Positions 1-8,289 of a stretch of 36,900 nucleotides of DNA are shown piece after piece. Positions within the stretch are counted from its first letter, which is position 1. The number at the start of each line of letters is the position of its first letter. Source of the DNA: a virus; the IMG/VR virus record IMGVR_UViG_3300042922_000704, positions 1 through 36,900 of that record. One strand, 5' to 3'. The translations under genes were made by a program, and so were the position numbers. The notes under the pieces are model-generated. The model worked only from the letters and a program-made list of their open reading frames with translations, had not been told where the DNA came from and ran no database searches.

Positions 1-24
1 GGTGAAATATTGTATTCAAAGTAA

Positions 25-50
25 AGAGGCGAAAAAGCCTCTATTTTAAT
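25..50 (+). terminator. Hairpin terminator, better in the rightward direction
   Basis: AGAGGC (25-30) and GCCTCT (37-42) form a perfect 6-bp stem around a GAAAAA loop, followed on the plus strand by ATTTTAATGATTTTT. On the minus strand the run after the stem is poorer (TTTACTTTG). It would end a rightward transcript from outside the left edge. Confidence 0.6.
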
Positions 51-73
51 GATTTTTATGATTTTCTTATTCC

Positions 74-92
74 TTTGTTTATAAGGGATAAC
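74..92. repeat. 19-bp direct repeat, left copy
   Basis: The plus strand reads TTTGTTTATAAGGGATAAC. An 18/19 identical copy lies at 25874-25892, just past the end of the YonO-like polymerase gene. The two copies bracket the recombinase and the whole structural module. An attachment-type core and a shared regulatory or promoter element are both possible. Confidence 0.55.
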
Positions 93-145
93 AGGATCAT
101 AATTTTAGATAAAACGTATATTTTATCCATGTTATAATATTAAAA

Positions 146-178
146 GAAGAGTCACTTTAATTTGTGGCTCGTTTTTTA
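146..178 (+). terminator. Intrinsic terminator, probably bidirectional
   Basis: GAGTCAC and GTGGCTC form a 7-bp stem with one G-U pair around an A/T loop, followed on the plus strand by GTTTTTT. On the minus strand the stem is followed by TTCTTTT, so it could also stop leftward transcription coming from the recombinase gene. Confidence 0.65.
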
Positions 179-240
179 ATATATCCCACCTCAACTAAAG
201 TAGAGAAGGGTAGGGAAGAGGTAATAGACTATGTTTAAAA
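146..240 (-). ncRNA. Candidate small CU-rich RNA
   Basis: A leftward transcript starting from the conserved element at 248-265 would meet the terminator at 178-146 after about 80-90 nt, with no room for a gene. Within it, ACCTC (minus, 222-218) can pair with GAGGT (192-188). The loop between is CU-rich (TTCCCTACCCTTCTC on the minus strand), which resembles the unpaired pyrimidine loops of RNAs that base-pair with Shine-Dalgarno sequences. The promoter lacks a good -35, so this is a weak prediction. Confidence 0.25.
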
Positions 241-250
241 ATTATATGTA

Positions 251-261
251 TATTTAATATT
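251..261 (-). promoter_or_regulatory. AATATTAAATA operator-like element
   Basis: Exact 11-base core on the minus strand, 9 bases after the recombinase stop codon. It continues into TACATATAAT. The sites at 23501-23511 and 25494-25504 share this TACATA extension, so these three form a subfamily with a downstream TATAAT but no clear -35. Confidence 0.6.
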
Positions 262-269
262 ATTATGTA

Positions 270-1271
270 TTATTGAATAGCGTACTTATTATATTGCTCA
301 TGTTTTCTTTTCTCTGTTACTCTACAATACAAAAGCGTAGTTTCTGGATTTGAGTGTCCCAATATTTCCTGCATAGAAGCTAAGTCACAGCCGTTGTTGA
401 GAGCATGAGTAGCCATTGATCTCCTCATCCAGTGACAACTAATTTTTCTATCTAAGTTAGCATTTTTACCAATAATATTTATTTCTCTTTCAATTCCTCG
501 ATTTGAAATTCTATGATGAGGATTTCTTTCAGTTACGAATAAAGCTGTACAAGAATCATGTCTCATATTTAAATATTTTTTCAAATGATAAGCGGCTTTA
601 AAAGAGAAATAAACTTCACGTTCCTTGCTACCTTTACCAAATACAACGATGCTGTAATCATGCCAATCAATATCTTGAACATTAAGTTGTTGTATTTCGC
701 TCAATCTACATCCAGTCGCATAAAATAGTTCTAACATAGCACGCTGCCTAACAGTATGACATGATTCTCTCATCATTTCTAATTCTTCAATAGAAAATAT
801 CTTAGGCATTTTTCTTTCTGTCTTTGGCTGTTTAATATTTAATGTTGGATTATTATCAATGATTTTTTCGTTAAACATCCACGTAAAGAAACTTTTTAGT
901 ACCCACAATTTCTTTCCTAGTGTAGAAATCTTAGCAGTGTTTAATTTAGCAAGATATGATCTAATATCATCTGAATCAATGTCGTTAGCATTCTTATGTA
1001 TTTGTTTCACAAATAAAGATAATTCCGTTCTGTAACTGTTAATCGTGTTGGGAGATAATCTTTCTACTTTTTTAGCAGCAAGATAAAAATCTATCTTTTG
1101 TTCTATGTCTGATTTATTTAAATCAAATACTATTTTCTTATCGACTTGATACTCGGATAGCATACCATTTACTTGAATTTTTAATCGTTCTGGCTGATCT
1201 TTGTATTTACTACTCACAGATAAAATGTCATTTACCAATTGACCTTTTATTAACTCTATCACCTCATACAC
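270..1271 (-). CDS. Tyrosine recombinase/integrase
   Basis: This 333-residue protein has the full phage-integrase layout. An N-terminal SAM-like/core-binding domain covers about residues 45-150, and the catalytic domain about 160-325. All active-site residues are present: R189 in the GCRLSE motif, K213 in GKGSKER, H280 and R283 in HWMRR, H306 in LGHS and the nucleophile Y315 in TTLLYCRV. It should therefore cut and rejoin DNA (integration, excision or dimer resolution). It is transcribed alone between a terminator upstream (1341-1367) and terminators downstream, from its own sigma-A promoter at 1281-1309, which contains the genome-wide AATATTAAATA element. A 19-bp direct repeat lies about 180 bp past its 3' end, as expected of an integrase next to an attachment site. 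SPbeta itself uses the serine integrase SprA, so this enzyme is either the integrase of a different lineage or a homologue of one of SPbeta's accessory tyrosine recombinases. Confidence 0.92.
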   Translation of the reverse strand: MYEVIELIKGQLVNDILSVSSKYKDQPERLKIQVNGMLSEYQVDKKIVFDLNKSDIEQKIDFYLAAKKVERLSPNTINSYRTELSLFVKQIHKNANDIDSDDIRSYLAKLNTAKISTLGKKLWVLKSFFTWMFNEKIIDNNPTLNIKQPKTERKMPKIFSIEELEMMRESCHTVRQRAMLELFYATGCRLSEIQQLNVQDIDWHDYSIVVFGKGSKEREVYFSFKAAYHLKKYLNMRHDSCTALFVTERNPHHRISNRGIEREINIIGKNANLDRKISCHWMRRSMATHALNNGCDLASMQEILGHSNPETTLLYCRVTEKRKHEQYNKYAIQ

Positions 1272-1280
1272 ATCATCCTT

Positions 1281-1309
1281 TTTATATTTAATATTATATC
1301 ATACGTCAA
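1281..1309 (-). promoter_or_regulatory. Sigma-A promoter with embedded operator for the recombinase gene
   Basis: On the minus strand TTGACG (1309-1304), a 17-base spacer and TATAAA (1286-1281) form a good vegetative promoter. The AATATTAAATA core (1295-1285) covers the end of the spacer and the start of the -10 box, in the same register as at 28590 and 35392. A protein bound there would block RNA polymerase. Confidence 0.75.
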
Positions 1310-1334
1310 TAATAAAAGGATGATGGAAAAATGT

Positions 1335-1367
1335 CAAGAAAAATAGAGACTATGAAATTAGTCTCTA
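1335..1367 (-). terminator. Intrinsic terminator after the tail-fibre gene
   Basis: TAGAGACT (1344-1351) and AGTCTCTA (1360-1367) form a perfect 8-bp stem with an 8-base loop. On the minus strand the stem is followed by TTTTTCTTG. It separates the late structural operon from the recombinase gene. Confidence 0.8.
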
Positions 1368-1431
1368 AAATATAAAACTATTCATAATTGTTTCTTTACT
1401 GCATATCATAGTCCGTATGCGAAATAAAATC

Positions 1432-4305
1432 TTATACTCTTGCCAATCTCACTCTACCAGTAGATCTATTTGCCCAAGCATCTTCTTTGATAATAGAATC
1501 AAGCCTATGGGTAAACCAACTTGCGTCCCGTCCGTCTAATTTCTTAACATAATAATGATTTCCAGTAGTATTCAGTGTAAAAGTATTTTCTCCATAAGTT
1601 GGTGATTCAGAATCCGTATCAATAGTATTAGTTCCTCTTATCAGTCTATAACCACTCGATGAGAGACTATCTTCACATGCGGCTAATACCATTTGTGGGT
1701 CCCAAGCATAATCTTTACCCTTCCACGTTTCTTCAAGGGTTGTATATCCCCAAGCATTGCTTCCACCATTAAATGAAGCCGTCATAAATTCATTCATACA
1801 TTTGTAAAGCATTGACCAAGTTAGGTTATTATCATACAAAATATCACCCGTGTGTATATCACCTTGTTCAGCACCCAAAAAGATAATATCTCCAGTAAAT
1901 TTAGCGAGTACGTTAGCTGTTGCATTAACATTTTTAGCAACAGGAGTTGGATCACCACCTGCTAGGTTCGTTTCAACTTTTCCATTAGGGTACTGACCAC
2001 CAACAATCCATAGCTTATTAATTTTATTATTTGCAAGATCCGAACCATTAAGTGGACTATACGCATCTGAAGCAGAATCAAGAAATCTTGAAAATGCGGT
2101 TGTATACCCAATGATAATAACGTCACACTTTTCCCCATCCGGCAATGATGCTAATGCTCTCCTATAAAAATTAGGGGAATCTTCCGCATCTGTATTATTG
2201 TAAAGTGTATGGTAATAGGTACAAGCTGTACCGCAATAATTAGATGTGGTTGGTGCATAATCAATGTCAATCCCAAAAGCCATATTATCAACACCAAAAT
2301 AGGTACATAGCGCATCTAATGCACCAATACTTGTATAATACTGATTATTTCCATTTGTACCAACTCTTGGGTATGATTCCACAATCCCGATTATATCAAC
2401 CAATCCTACTCTCTCCGCCCAAAGCAAAACTGCAATTGCAGATAAATCATCTATGTCTCCACCAAAATCCGTATCAAGAATTACGGCTTTTCTATTTTTA
2501 TCTGCGCTCGACAAACCATCGACTTTATTGCTCAGTGTTGACAAAGAACTCGTATTATAGTTAATACGATCAACTATATTTTCGATTGTGGAAATACGGA
2601 CTTTATAGACAGTCGGTGAACCATAATATTTTAAATAAAGTACGCTTAAATCTTCTGTCGGTGTATAAGAAAATTCTTTGATGGTTGTTCTAAACGATTT
2701 ATCAGCACCGAGATATCCATTTACTCTATCGCTATTAGTATAGAAGTCAATCGTGCTGGAAGGGTAATCATCAAGCGAAAACGTATATTCAATTCCCGCT
2801 TTCATTTGAACGTTTAATTCAAGGAGCTGCTGATTAGCATTGAGCAGTAAATTATTTAGCTCGATCATACTGTTTATTTTATTTATATCTGATTCTAAAT
2901 CGTTTTTATCAGCATTTCGAGCAGTTGATTCAGTAATAATTTCTTTATCAATATAGTCAATAATAGATGTAGATTCAATCCTAAGCCAGTAGGTTGTTGA
3001 AGCAGGAACTACGCTAACAATCGGCGTTTGGTTTTCTCTTCGAACAACAATACAATAATAGTAATAATCATCGTTTAAGCAGATTGCAGATGTAATCCAA
3101 TCAGATACTTCATCTACATACACAGTTGTATTACCATCAGCTATGTATTGATGAACTTTGAGCAATTTAATTTGGTATCCACCTGTTGCAACAACATCAA
3201 AAGGTAATCCCGTTTGATTTCTAAATAAATTGCTGTGATATTTAACAGAATTATTCCAATCATCAGTGGTATAAGCAATTTGACCATTAGCATCATTTTT
3301 TGCAACATCTCCACCAGAAAATGATAAAATAATAGGTTGTTTCAGGGTATCTTTTAAATTGTTAATATCCTTATTAATGGATTGAATGTTTGATGAGTCT
3401 TGAAAAGTTCCACCACTTGTCCAGCCAGCACCTTCCAACCAAAAATACCAATTTCCATCTTCTTCAACTACGTGATTTTTATTATCACCATTTGGATGCG
3501 CAGTATTAAGCTCAGCTACTGTCGAATAGGATTCTCCAAAACCGTTTGTTAAGGCCTGAATCTGAGCTAAAATATATGATCTATCTGCATCATAATTGAT
3601 CTGTGGCACTTTTTCCGCCAACTGCGACACTATTTCTTTATTAGAGTTTACCAAAGAACTCTTATCAGTGGTAGGCAGTTGAGATAAATCTCCAATTTTA
3701 TTGTATATATCAGTTACGTTATTCTGCAAATTCATAACTTGCTGTGTCGGAAAGGTATAGAACCAATACCAGTCTTGCCCCGTCCATATCCACATTTTAT
3801 TCGTATCAAGAGTTTGAACCATATCACCTTTAACAGGGAGAGGGTAGGTAGTAGCAATATCATTATATGTATTTACAGGAGATTTCCTATGAGCAAGTCC
3901 TCCGTCAGTTCGGTTATCATCAATCAACTTTTGGAGTGTATCTTGAACATTTAATCCTTGATCAAGTGAAATTTTAACCCTCTCAGAGTTAATTAAAATT
4001 TGTCCAATAGAAAGATAGTTAAAAGTAAATGTTTTCGCTTCATTGTCAGATGAAAATTGAATAGCTCCTGTGTTATAATTTACTTTATACTGATTAATTT
4101 CAGGAAGTCCATCATCTATTTCATACCACAATGAATTATCAGAAGAAGTAATCGCTACTCTATATTGTTTTTGTGGAATTTCTGATAATCTTACAATACA
4201 ATTATGTACTTGTTGTTCCTCAGACTTTTCTATGTAAGGATCGTCAGATGTTCCTTTTCTAAAAAGAGTGTAGAGGAGGTAGTCATCGTTATTAATATCA
4301 CTCAT
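1432..4305 (-). CDS. Tail fibre/receptor-binding protein with a nucleoside-hydrolase-like domain
   Basis: This 957-residue protein is the last gene of the structural cluster. Its N-terminal half looks like a modular phage tail protein, with several short helical linkers of the type found in trimeric fibres. From about residue 605 it changes to an inosine-uridine nucleoside hydrolase fold. The signature is D611-T-D613-F-G-G-D617-I-D619-D620, which matches the calcium-binding DxDxGxDD motif, and a late W868-D869-P870-Q element sits where the family has HDP. The catalytic histidine of classical nucleoside hydrolases is thus replaced by tryptophan, while the calcium-binding aspartates remain. The domain may bind or cleave a ribosyl or other glycan on the cell surface; the substrate is unknown. 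The start ATG follows an AAGGAGG site 28 bp past an AATATTAAATA element. Confidence 0.82.
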   Translation of the reverse strand: MSDINNDDYLLYTLFRKGTSDDPYIEKSEEQQVHNCIVRLSEIPQKQYRVAITSSDNSLWYEIDDGLPEINQYKVNYNTGAIQFSSDNEAKTFTFNYLSIGQILINSERVKISLDQGLNVQDTLQKLIDDNRTDGGLAHRKSPVNTYNDIATTYPLPVKGDMVQTLDTNKMWIWTGQDWYWFYTFPTQQVMNLQNNVTDIYNKIGDLSQLPTTDKSSLVNSNKEIVSQLAEKVPQINYDADRSYILAQIQALTNGFGESYSTVAELNTAHPNGDNKNHVVEEDGNWYFWLEGAGWTSGGTFQDSSNIQSINKDINNLKDTLKQPIILSFSGGDVAKNDANGQIAYTTDDWNNSVKYHSNLFRNQTGLPFDVVATGGYQIKLLKVHQYIADGNTTVYVDEVSDWITSAICLNDDYYYYCIVVRRENQTPIVSVVPASTTYWLRIESTSIIDYIDKEIITESTARNADKNDLESDINKINSMIELNNLLLNANQQLLELNVQMKAGIEYTFSLDDYPSSTIDFYTNSDRVNGYLGADKSFRTTIKEFSYTPTEDLSVLYLKYYGSPTVYKVRISTIENIVDRINYNTSSLSTLSNKVDGLSSADKNRKAVILDTDFGGDIDDLSAIAVLLWAERVGLVDIIGIVESYPRVGTNGNNQYYTSIGALDALCTYFGVDNMAFGIDIDYAPTTSNYCGTACTYYHTLYNNTDAEDSPNFYRRALASLPDGEKCDVIIIGYTTAFSRFLDSASDAYSPLNGSDLANNKINKLWIVGGQYPNGKVETNLAGGDPTPVAKNVNATANVLAKFTGDIIFLGAEQGDIHTGDILYDNNLTWSMLYKCMNEFMTASFNGGSNAWGYTTLEETWKGKDYAWDPQMVLAACEDSLSSSGYRLIRGTNTIDTDSESPTYGENTFTLNTTGNHYYVKKLDGRDASWFTHRLDSIIKEDAWANRSTGRVRLARV

Positions 4306-4332
4306 TTATGTAATTAACCTCCTTATTTAATA

Positions 4333-4343
4333 TATTTAATATT
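4333..4343 (-). promoter_or_regulatory. AATATTAAATA element overlapping a stop codon
   Basis: On the minus strand the sequence reads GGATAATATTAAATATATT. The TAA that begins the element is the stop codon of the upstream tail gene, and the element ends shortly before the AAGGAGG of the next gene. Confidence 0.65.
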
Positions 4344-5949
4344 ATCCAATTACCGTTACCTGATATTGATTTGTAGTTGGAGCAGAAGTGAAAGTAACTG
4401 TTGTCGTATTTACCGTAGTCATTTGTATTGTGTTCGGTGTTACCGTTCCATATGGAGATGCAACTGCGCGAACTGATACGAAGCAATTTTGAGTATTTAA
4501 ATTATGAGTAATCACATATGATGTGGCTGATCCGTCACCAATTTGAGTTGTGTACTTTGTGGCTAATATAGAAGAATCTTTTCCATCTACAGTATCAGCG
4601 TCTAGTCCAGAACCTGATCCATCTACTGTTTTAATTTTTGTTAACACATCCGAAGCCGTATAAGAAGATGATAGAAGAGCATCTGTAATACCATATCCAC
4701 TCAATGTGGTAGGATTAGTACCATTTGTCACCCTACCTTTACCATCTACTGTGACTGACTTATAAGTTCCTGCGCTTACTCCAGAAGTCACTAATGTTAA
4801 TGGAATAGTAATATTAGCACTACCATCAAATGAAGTAGCTGTTCCGACAGCATCTCCAGATGTAGCAATAGTTCTTGCAGTTTGAAGTTTTGTTGTTGTG
4901 GCTGAATTACCATCGGAATTACCAGTGATAGAAGCAGGGAGTTTACTGTTTGCGTCCAATTTTAAAATTTTAGAAGCAGTAGGGGTAGTTACAACATCAC
5001 TAGAATTTACAGAGTCAGTAATGCCATAGCCTGAGAGTGTTGTTGGGTTCGTACCAGCCGTTATCCGACCTTTTTCGTCAACAGTAACAGATTTATATGT
5101 ACCAGCAGTTGCACCACTAGAAGAAAGCGTAAGAGGAATTGTAATATTAGATGATCCATCAAAACTTATAGCGGTACTAGTTGCATCACCTGAAGCTGAA
5201 ATTGTCTTTGCCGTTGCTAACTTAGTTGCGGTTGCAGCATTGCCATCTGCTGATCCTGTAATTGATGCTGGCAATTTACCATTAGAATCAAGTTTTAATA
5301 ACTTATTAGCAGTTGCTGTAGTTGAAACTTCTGTATCATCAACTTTATAATCTAATGCTGTTTGTTGTGCGGTTGATACGGGCTTATTAGCATCTGATGT
5401 ATTATCTGCATTTCCCAAACCAACTTGAGATTTTGTAACGACATGAGGGTTGTTATAGTTGTTTTCATGAGTAGTTAAATCATTTTGTAATTCAGTTTTG
5501 GTAGTATTTATAGAACTAGTAAACGATGTTGTTAACATGTCAATAATTTGTTGTAAAGTATAACTTGATAATGTTACATTCCCAAGATTATCTAGTGATG
5601 GATCAATATAAATATATCCATAATCTTCTGCTGGAAACTTTTCAACAGAATCATCATTATATTTAATATTAATCTGTAATCTAATCTTTCCATTTCCTGT
5701 CATATCATTAGTATCAAAATGGAAAGAGACAATACCTGAAGGGTCAACTGTAGCACTTTTTTGCAATAATAAAAGTCCATCTGATAATCGACTAAAGTAT
5801 ACGATTGCTGTTGTATCAGTTAAATCAACAGGTTGACCATTAATATCCAATAGCTGTATTTGAAATACTGTCTTTGTATCTCCCTCTTTTACTTTAGTAC
5901 CACTATTAATAATCTGAATAGAGTTAGAGGGAGAAAATGTATCCGTCAA
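4342..5949 (-). CDS. Baseplate/tail fibre protein with BppU-like N-terminus
   Basis: A 535-residue structural protein. Residues about 5-140 resemble the BppU_N domain, a beta-sandwich that anchors upper-baseplate and fibre proteins in Firmicute phages; it contains the typical 'FQIQLLDINGQPVDLT' segment. After a short coil comes a 111-residue repeat unit present twice, starting at KLDSNGKLPASITG and at KLDANSKLPASITG. Each ends in NPTTLSGYGITD, a repeat common in phage fibres. The repeats are well conserved as protein but diverged as DNA, so the duplication is old. The C-terminus (GDGSATSYVITHNLNTQ...) is a small beta domain seen at fibre tips. Translation starts at TTG behind a weak GGTGAAA site. 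An exact copy of the AATATTAAATA motif at 5660-5670 falls inside the coding region. Confidence 0.8.
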   Translation of the reverse strand: MTDTFSPSNSIQIINSGTKVKEGDTKTVFQIQLLDINGQPVDLTDTTAIVYFSRLSDGLLLLQKSATVDPSGIVSFHFDTNDMTGNGKIRLQINIKYNDDSVEKFPAEDYGYIYIDPSLDNLGNVTLSSYTLQQIIDMLTTSFTSSINTTKTELQNDLTTHENNYNNPHVVTKSQVGLGNADNTSDANKPVSTAQQTALDYKVDDTEVSTTATANKLLKLDSNGKLPASITGSADGNAATATKLATAKTISASGDATSTAISFDGSSNITIPLTLSSSGATAGTYKSVTVDEKGRITAGTNPTTLSGYGITDSVNSSDVVTTPTASKILKLDANSKLPASITGNSDGNSATTTKLQTARTIATSGDAVGTATSFDGSANITIPLTLVTSGVSAGTYKSVTVDGKGRVTNGTNPTTLSGYGITDALLSSSYTASDVLTKIKTVDGSGSGLDADTVDGKDSSILATKYTTQIGDGSATSYVITHNLNTQNCFVSVRAVASPYGTVTPNTIQMTTVNTTTVTFTSAPTTNQYQVTVIG

Positions 5950-6008
5950 AATATTTCACCAACTTTGCTAATTAATCTCCTTATATTCATAGTTAAATTG
6001 AGAATTTA

Positions 6009-6140
6009 TTAAATTGACGGTTGCCATTGATTGTTTTTATATTCATATAAAGTTACTGTGTTATCTGTTTCAAATTTAAACCATAGATCATTAATTTTTG
6101 CTGATTGTGGTTTATTGGCACAATAATAATTTGTATTCAT
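6009..6140 (-). CDS. Small 43-residue protein of unknown function
   Basis: An ATG with an AAAGGAG site 8 bases upstream opens a 43-codon frame rich in aromatic residues (NTNYYCANKP at the start, NNQWQPSI at the end). It fills the otherwise empty gap between the YomM-like gene and the fibre gene. It resembles the short 'YEYKNNQWQ' segments found in phage tail adaptor proteins, but I do not recognise a family. Confidence 0.6.
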   Translation of the reverse strand: MNTNYYCANKPQSAKINDLWFKFETDNTVTLYEYKNNQWQPSI

Positions 6141-6154
6141 TGTGAAATCTCCTT

Positions 6155-7153
6155 TTATTTAAAAATATCATTTTTCTCTTCTGAAAAATCACGTAGATCA
6201 TATATCTGCGTTGTGGAAACGTTTTCATGATGGGCGACATACTTACTTACTAATTCCATCTGCACACCAGACTCAAGTAAATATGTCACGCAACTAGCTT
6301 TAAATAAGTGTGGGTTAATTCTTCTACCTAAAATATCAGAGAGGACATTCGTACAAAAATTATCTGCCCATTGTCTTGAAAGCTGTTTTTCTTCTCCATT
6401 AGATTTTGTGGTAAAAATGTACTCATGATCATAGCCACGTTTTTTACACCATAAATCCATATATTTCAATGCTTCTCGATTAATCATATATGGTTCGACT
6501 TTACCATCTTCGCCACGACCTTTAAGTCTTACATTATGACTCATTACATAAGTGTCATCTGCGGAAATTGGGTAACTTAATATTTCTGTTCTAAATTGAA
6601 TGATTTCCGAACGTCTAGCACCAACATTGAATGCTGTTGCAACCCATGCAGCACCAAGATAATTTTCATCATCGAGAAGGGTAGACATCAACAATTCATA
6701 ATCATCTTTAGATATTTTGATTTTTTCATATACAATATTTTTAGGAATAGCAGGGAGACCCCTAGTTAAATTCCTAAAGGTCTTATAATTAATATTTTCA
6801 TCCGCTAAAACATTTTCAATATAATTAAAGAAACTTGAAACAGAGGCTTTCTTTAATTTCTGACCATTTGATGACATTCCATGATTCTTTAAGAAAGATA
6901 AGTATCGCATCATATCACGTTTAGTCAACTTATATAACTTTTTATCATTCATTGAATTATGTATATACCACGCAAACTGATGTAGCCCAGATGTATACTG
7001 TGTTTTGGTTTGAGGGGAGAAGTTTTGAAAATCAATAAATTCTTCAATAAGATTCCTTAATTCAGAATCAACTTGTCCCCACATTTCAGGTGTAACTTCA
7101 GGAAGTTTTGGAGCACGTTTACGAAGCATATGTTTATCTATTGTTTTTCCCAT
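6155..7153 (-). CDS. yomM: YomM-like tyrosine-recombinase-fold protein in the tail cluster
   Basis: A 332-residue protein with an N-terminal core-binding domain (about 30-130) and a C-terminal recombinase domain. Catalytic positions are R180 (GARRSE), K211 (RLKGRG), H282 in HLFK with K285 where active enzymes have arginine, H309 and Y318. The change of the second arginine to lysine suggests weakened or lost strand exchange. SPbeta carries a comparable recombinase-like gene, yomM, inside its structural cluster, and the SPbeta master repressor MrpR is also an inactive tyrosine-recombinase-fold DNA-binding protein. By analogy this protein might bind DNA rather than recombine it. It is co-transcribed with tail genes and starts at ATG with a poorer ribosome site (GGTGG) than its neighbours. 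The assignment to YomM rests on fold and position, not on an alignment. Confidence 0.72.
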   Translation of the reverse strand: MGKTIDKHMLRKRAPKLPEVTPEMWGQVDSELRNLIEEFIDFQNFSPQTKTQYTSGLHQFAWYIHNSMNDKKLYKLTKRDMMRYLSFLKNHGMSSNGQKLKKASVSSFFNYIENVLADENINYKTFRNLTRGLPAIPKNIVYEKIKISKDDYELLMSTLLDDENYLGAAWVATAFNVGARRSEIIQFRTEILSYPISADDTYVMSHNVRLKGRGEDGKVEPYMINREALKYMDLWCKKRGYDHEYIFTTKSNGEEKQLSRQWADNFCTNVLSDILGRRINPHLFKASCVTYLLESGVQMELVSKYVAHHENVSTTQIYDLRDFSEEKNDIFK

Positions 7154-7177
7154 TATTTAATTTCACCACCTTAAATA

Positions 7178-7666
7178 TCACTTAACATCATAACCTTTAC
7201 GTTTTAAACTATTTTTTAACGCATCTTTATGTTGCTGATTTTTTTCTAAATCCTCAATGGTTCTTTCCAAGAAGGGGCGAGGATTTAGATATGTATATTG
7301 ACTGCCATTATATTGATATTGGTATGTACCTTGTCCTTGATTTGAATTAACTGATGAATCACCATACTCAACTAGATCAGCAATATATCGATCAGTTTCA
7401 TCTTTACCACGAGTCATATTACTAACAGTAAGGATTACTTGATCTCTAACAATCTTAAAATCTTCAATCATATTGTTGGGATCATCTAATCCATTACTCG
7501 ATCTTCTTTGATAACTATGCTGTCCTGGATAAGCATCAAAAACATCATCTCTAACATGCTTTGACTCTACTTCTTTAACTTTATCTGATACATCTGCACT
7601 CATAGAATCAAGAACATCTTGTTGTAGATATTTAAACATTTTATCTAAATCATTAAACTGTGGCAT
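7178..7666 (-). CDS. Tail assembly/completion protein, putative
   Basis: A 162-residue hydrophilic protein whose start overlaps the end of the preceding gene by 14 bases, so the two are probably translationally coupled. The segment QYTYLNPRPFLERTIEDL near residues 125-142 matches the 'NPRPFL' stretch typical of HK97 gp10-like neck or tail-completion proteins, in which it precedes the C-terminal helix. Late position after the tail tube gene is unusual for a gp10-like protein, so the assignment remains tentative. Confidence 0.6.
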   Translation of the reverse strand: MPQFNDLDKMFKYLQQDVLDSMSADVSDKVKEVESKHVRDDVFDAYPGQHSYQRRSSNGLDDPNNMIEDFKIVRDQVILTVSNMTRGKDETDRYIADLVEYGDSSVNSNQGQGTYQYQYNGSQYTYLNPRPFLERTIEDLEKNQQHKDALKNSLKRKGYDVK

Positions 7667-8246
7667 CAGTAGTGGTTTCCAATTTCATATCTTCAGTTTT
7701 CTCATCTGATTTAACTGATTCAGTGGCTTCTTGAATGACTTGTTCAATTTTTTTAGATTTGTCAGCGAGTACATTTTCTGGAATAATAGTTTTATCTTTA
7801 TCTTGTTTAATCTTCTCTGTAACAGCCAAAATATCAGTCATTGATTTTGCACGTTCAAAATACTTCTGCATAAGATTAACCCAGTTTTCAGCAGGATAAG
7901 ATTGTAGAATTTTACTAAATCCATTATCAGATAGATCAATGAGAGAGAGTAGTCCTTCAATATATTTTACTGAATCTTTTTTTGATAGATTGAGATTAGA
8001 AAAATGATTAACTGCTACTGCATCTAAGAAAAGATATAAAACTTCATCTTTTAGATGAATATCATTTTTTTCACATTCAGAAGCAAGACTAATAAATTCA
8101 TCAATAACTTCCGATACTTCAGTTGGTTTAAAATTAGGTTTAATATCAAGATAAATTTCTTTGTTATCATCCAAGTAGATACGTTCAACAACTGAATATT
8201 TTTTATTGTCCTGTTTAATTGCAGAAGGGGTAAGTTTTTTTGACAT
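7653..8246 (-). CDS. Putative tail assembly chaperone
   Basis: A 197-residue, largely helical and charged protein directly downstream of the tail tube gene. That is the usual place of the tail assembly chaperone, which coats the tape measure before tube assembly. The 14-base out-of-frame overlap with the next gene recalls the overlapping chaperone pairs made by frameshifting, but I see no convincing slippery heptamer, and the second gene has its own ATG. No domain is recognised. An AATATTAAATA element and a strong terminator precede it, so it begins a new transcript or depends on read-through. A good AAGGAG site precedes the ATG. Confidence 0.55.
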   Translation of the reverse strand: MSKKLTPSAIKQDNKKYSVVERIYLDDNKEIYLDIKPNFKPTEVSEVIDEFISLASECEKNDIHLKDEVLYLFLDAVAVNHFSNLNLSKKDSVKYIEGLLSLIDLSDNGFSKILQSYPAENWVNLMQKYFERAKSMTDILAVTEKIKQDKDKTIIPENVLADKSKKIEQVIQEATESVKSDEKTEDMKLETTTDATV

Positions 8247-8271
8247 ATATGTATAACTCCTTTTGTTCTTA

Positions 8272-8282
8272 TATTTAATATT
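8272..8282 (-). promoter_or_regulatory. AATATTAAATA element upstream of the tail chaperone gene
   Basis: Exact core, followed by TATAAG on the minus strand in the register of a -10 box. The region 17 bases upstream is T-rich without a good -35. It lies between the terminator at 8290-8338 and the gene start. Confidence 0.55.
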
Positions 8283-8289
8283 GTTTTAT

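Noticed and set aside
2244-3954. Plus-strand frames opposite the tail fibre gene
   Set aside because: No ribosome site, odd composition and complete overlap with a convincing minus-strand gene.
5660-5670. The AATATTAAATA copy inside the fibre gene, also copies at 26188 and 32304, as regulatory sites
   Set aside because: They are exact matches but lie in coding sequence, and the one at 32304 opposes the gene direction. Chance or codon use can explain them.
7640-7680. Programmed frameshift in the tail chaperone pair
   Set aside because: The overlap is suggestive, but no slippery heptamer is visible and the second gene has its own ATG.
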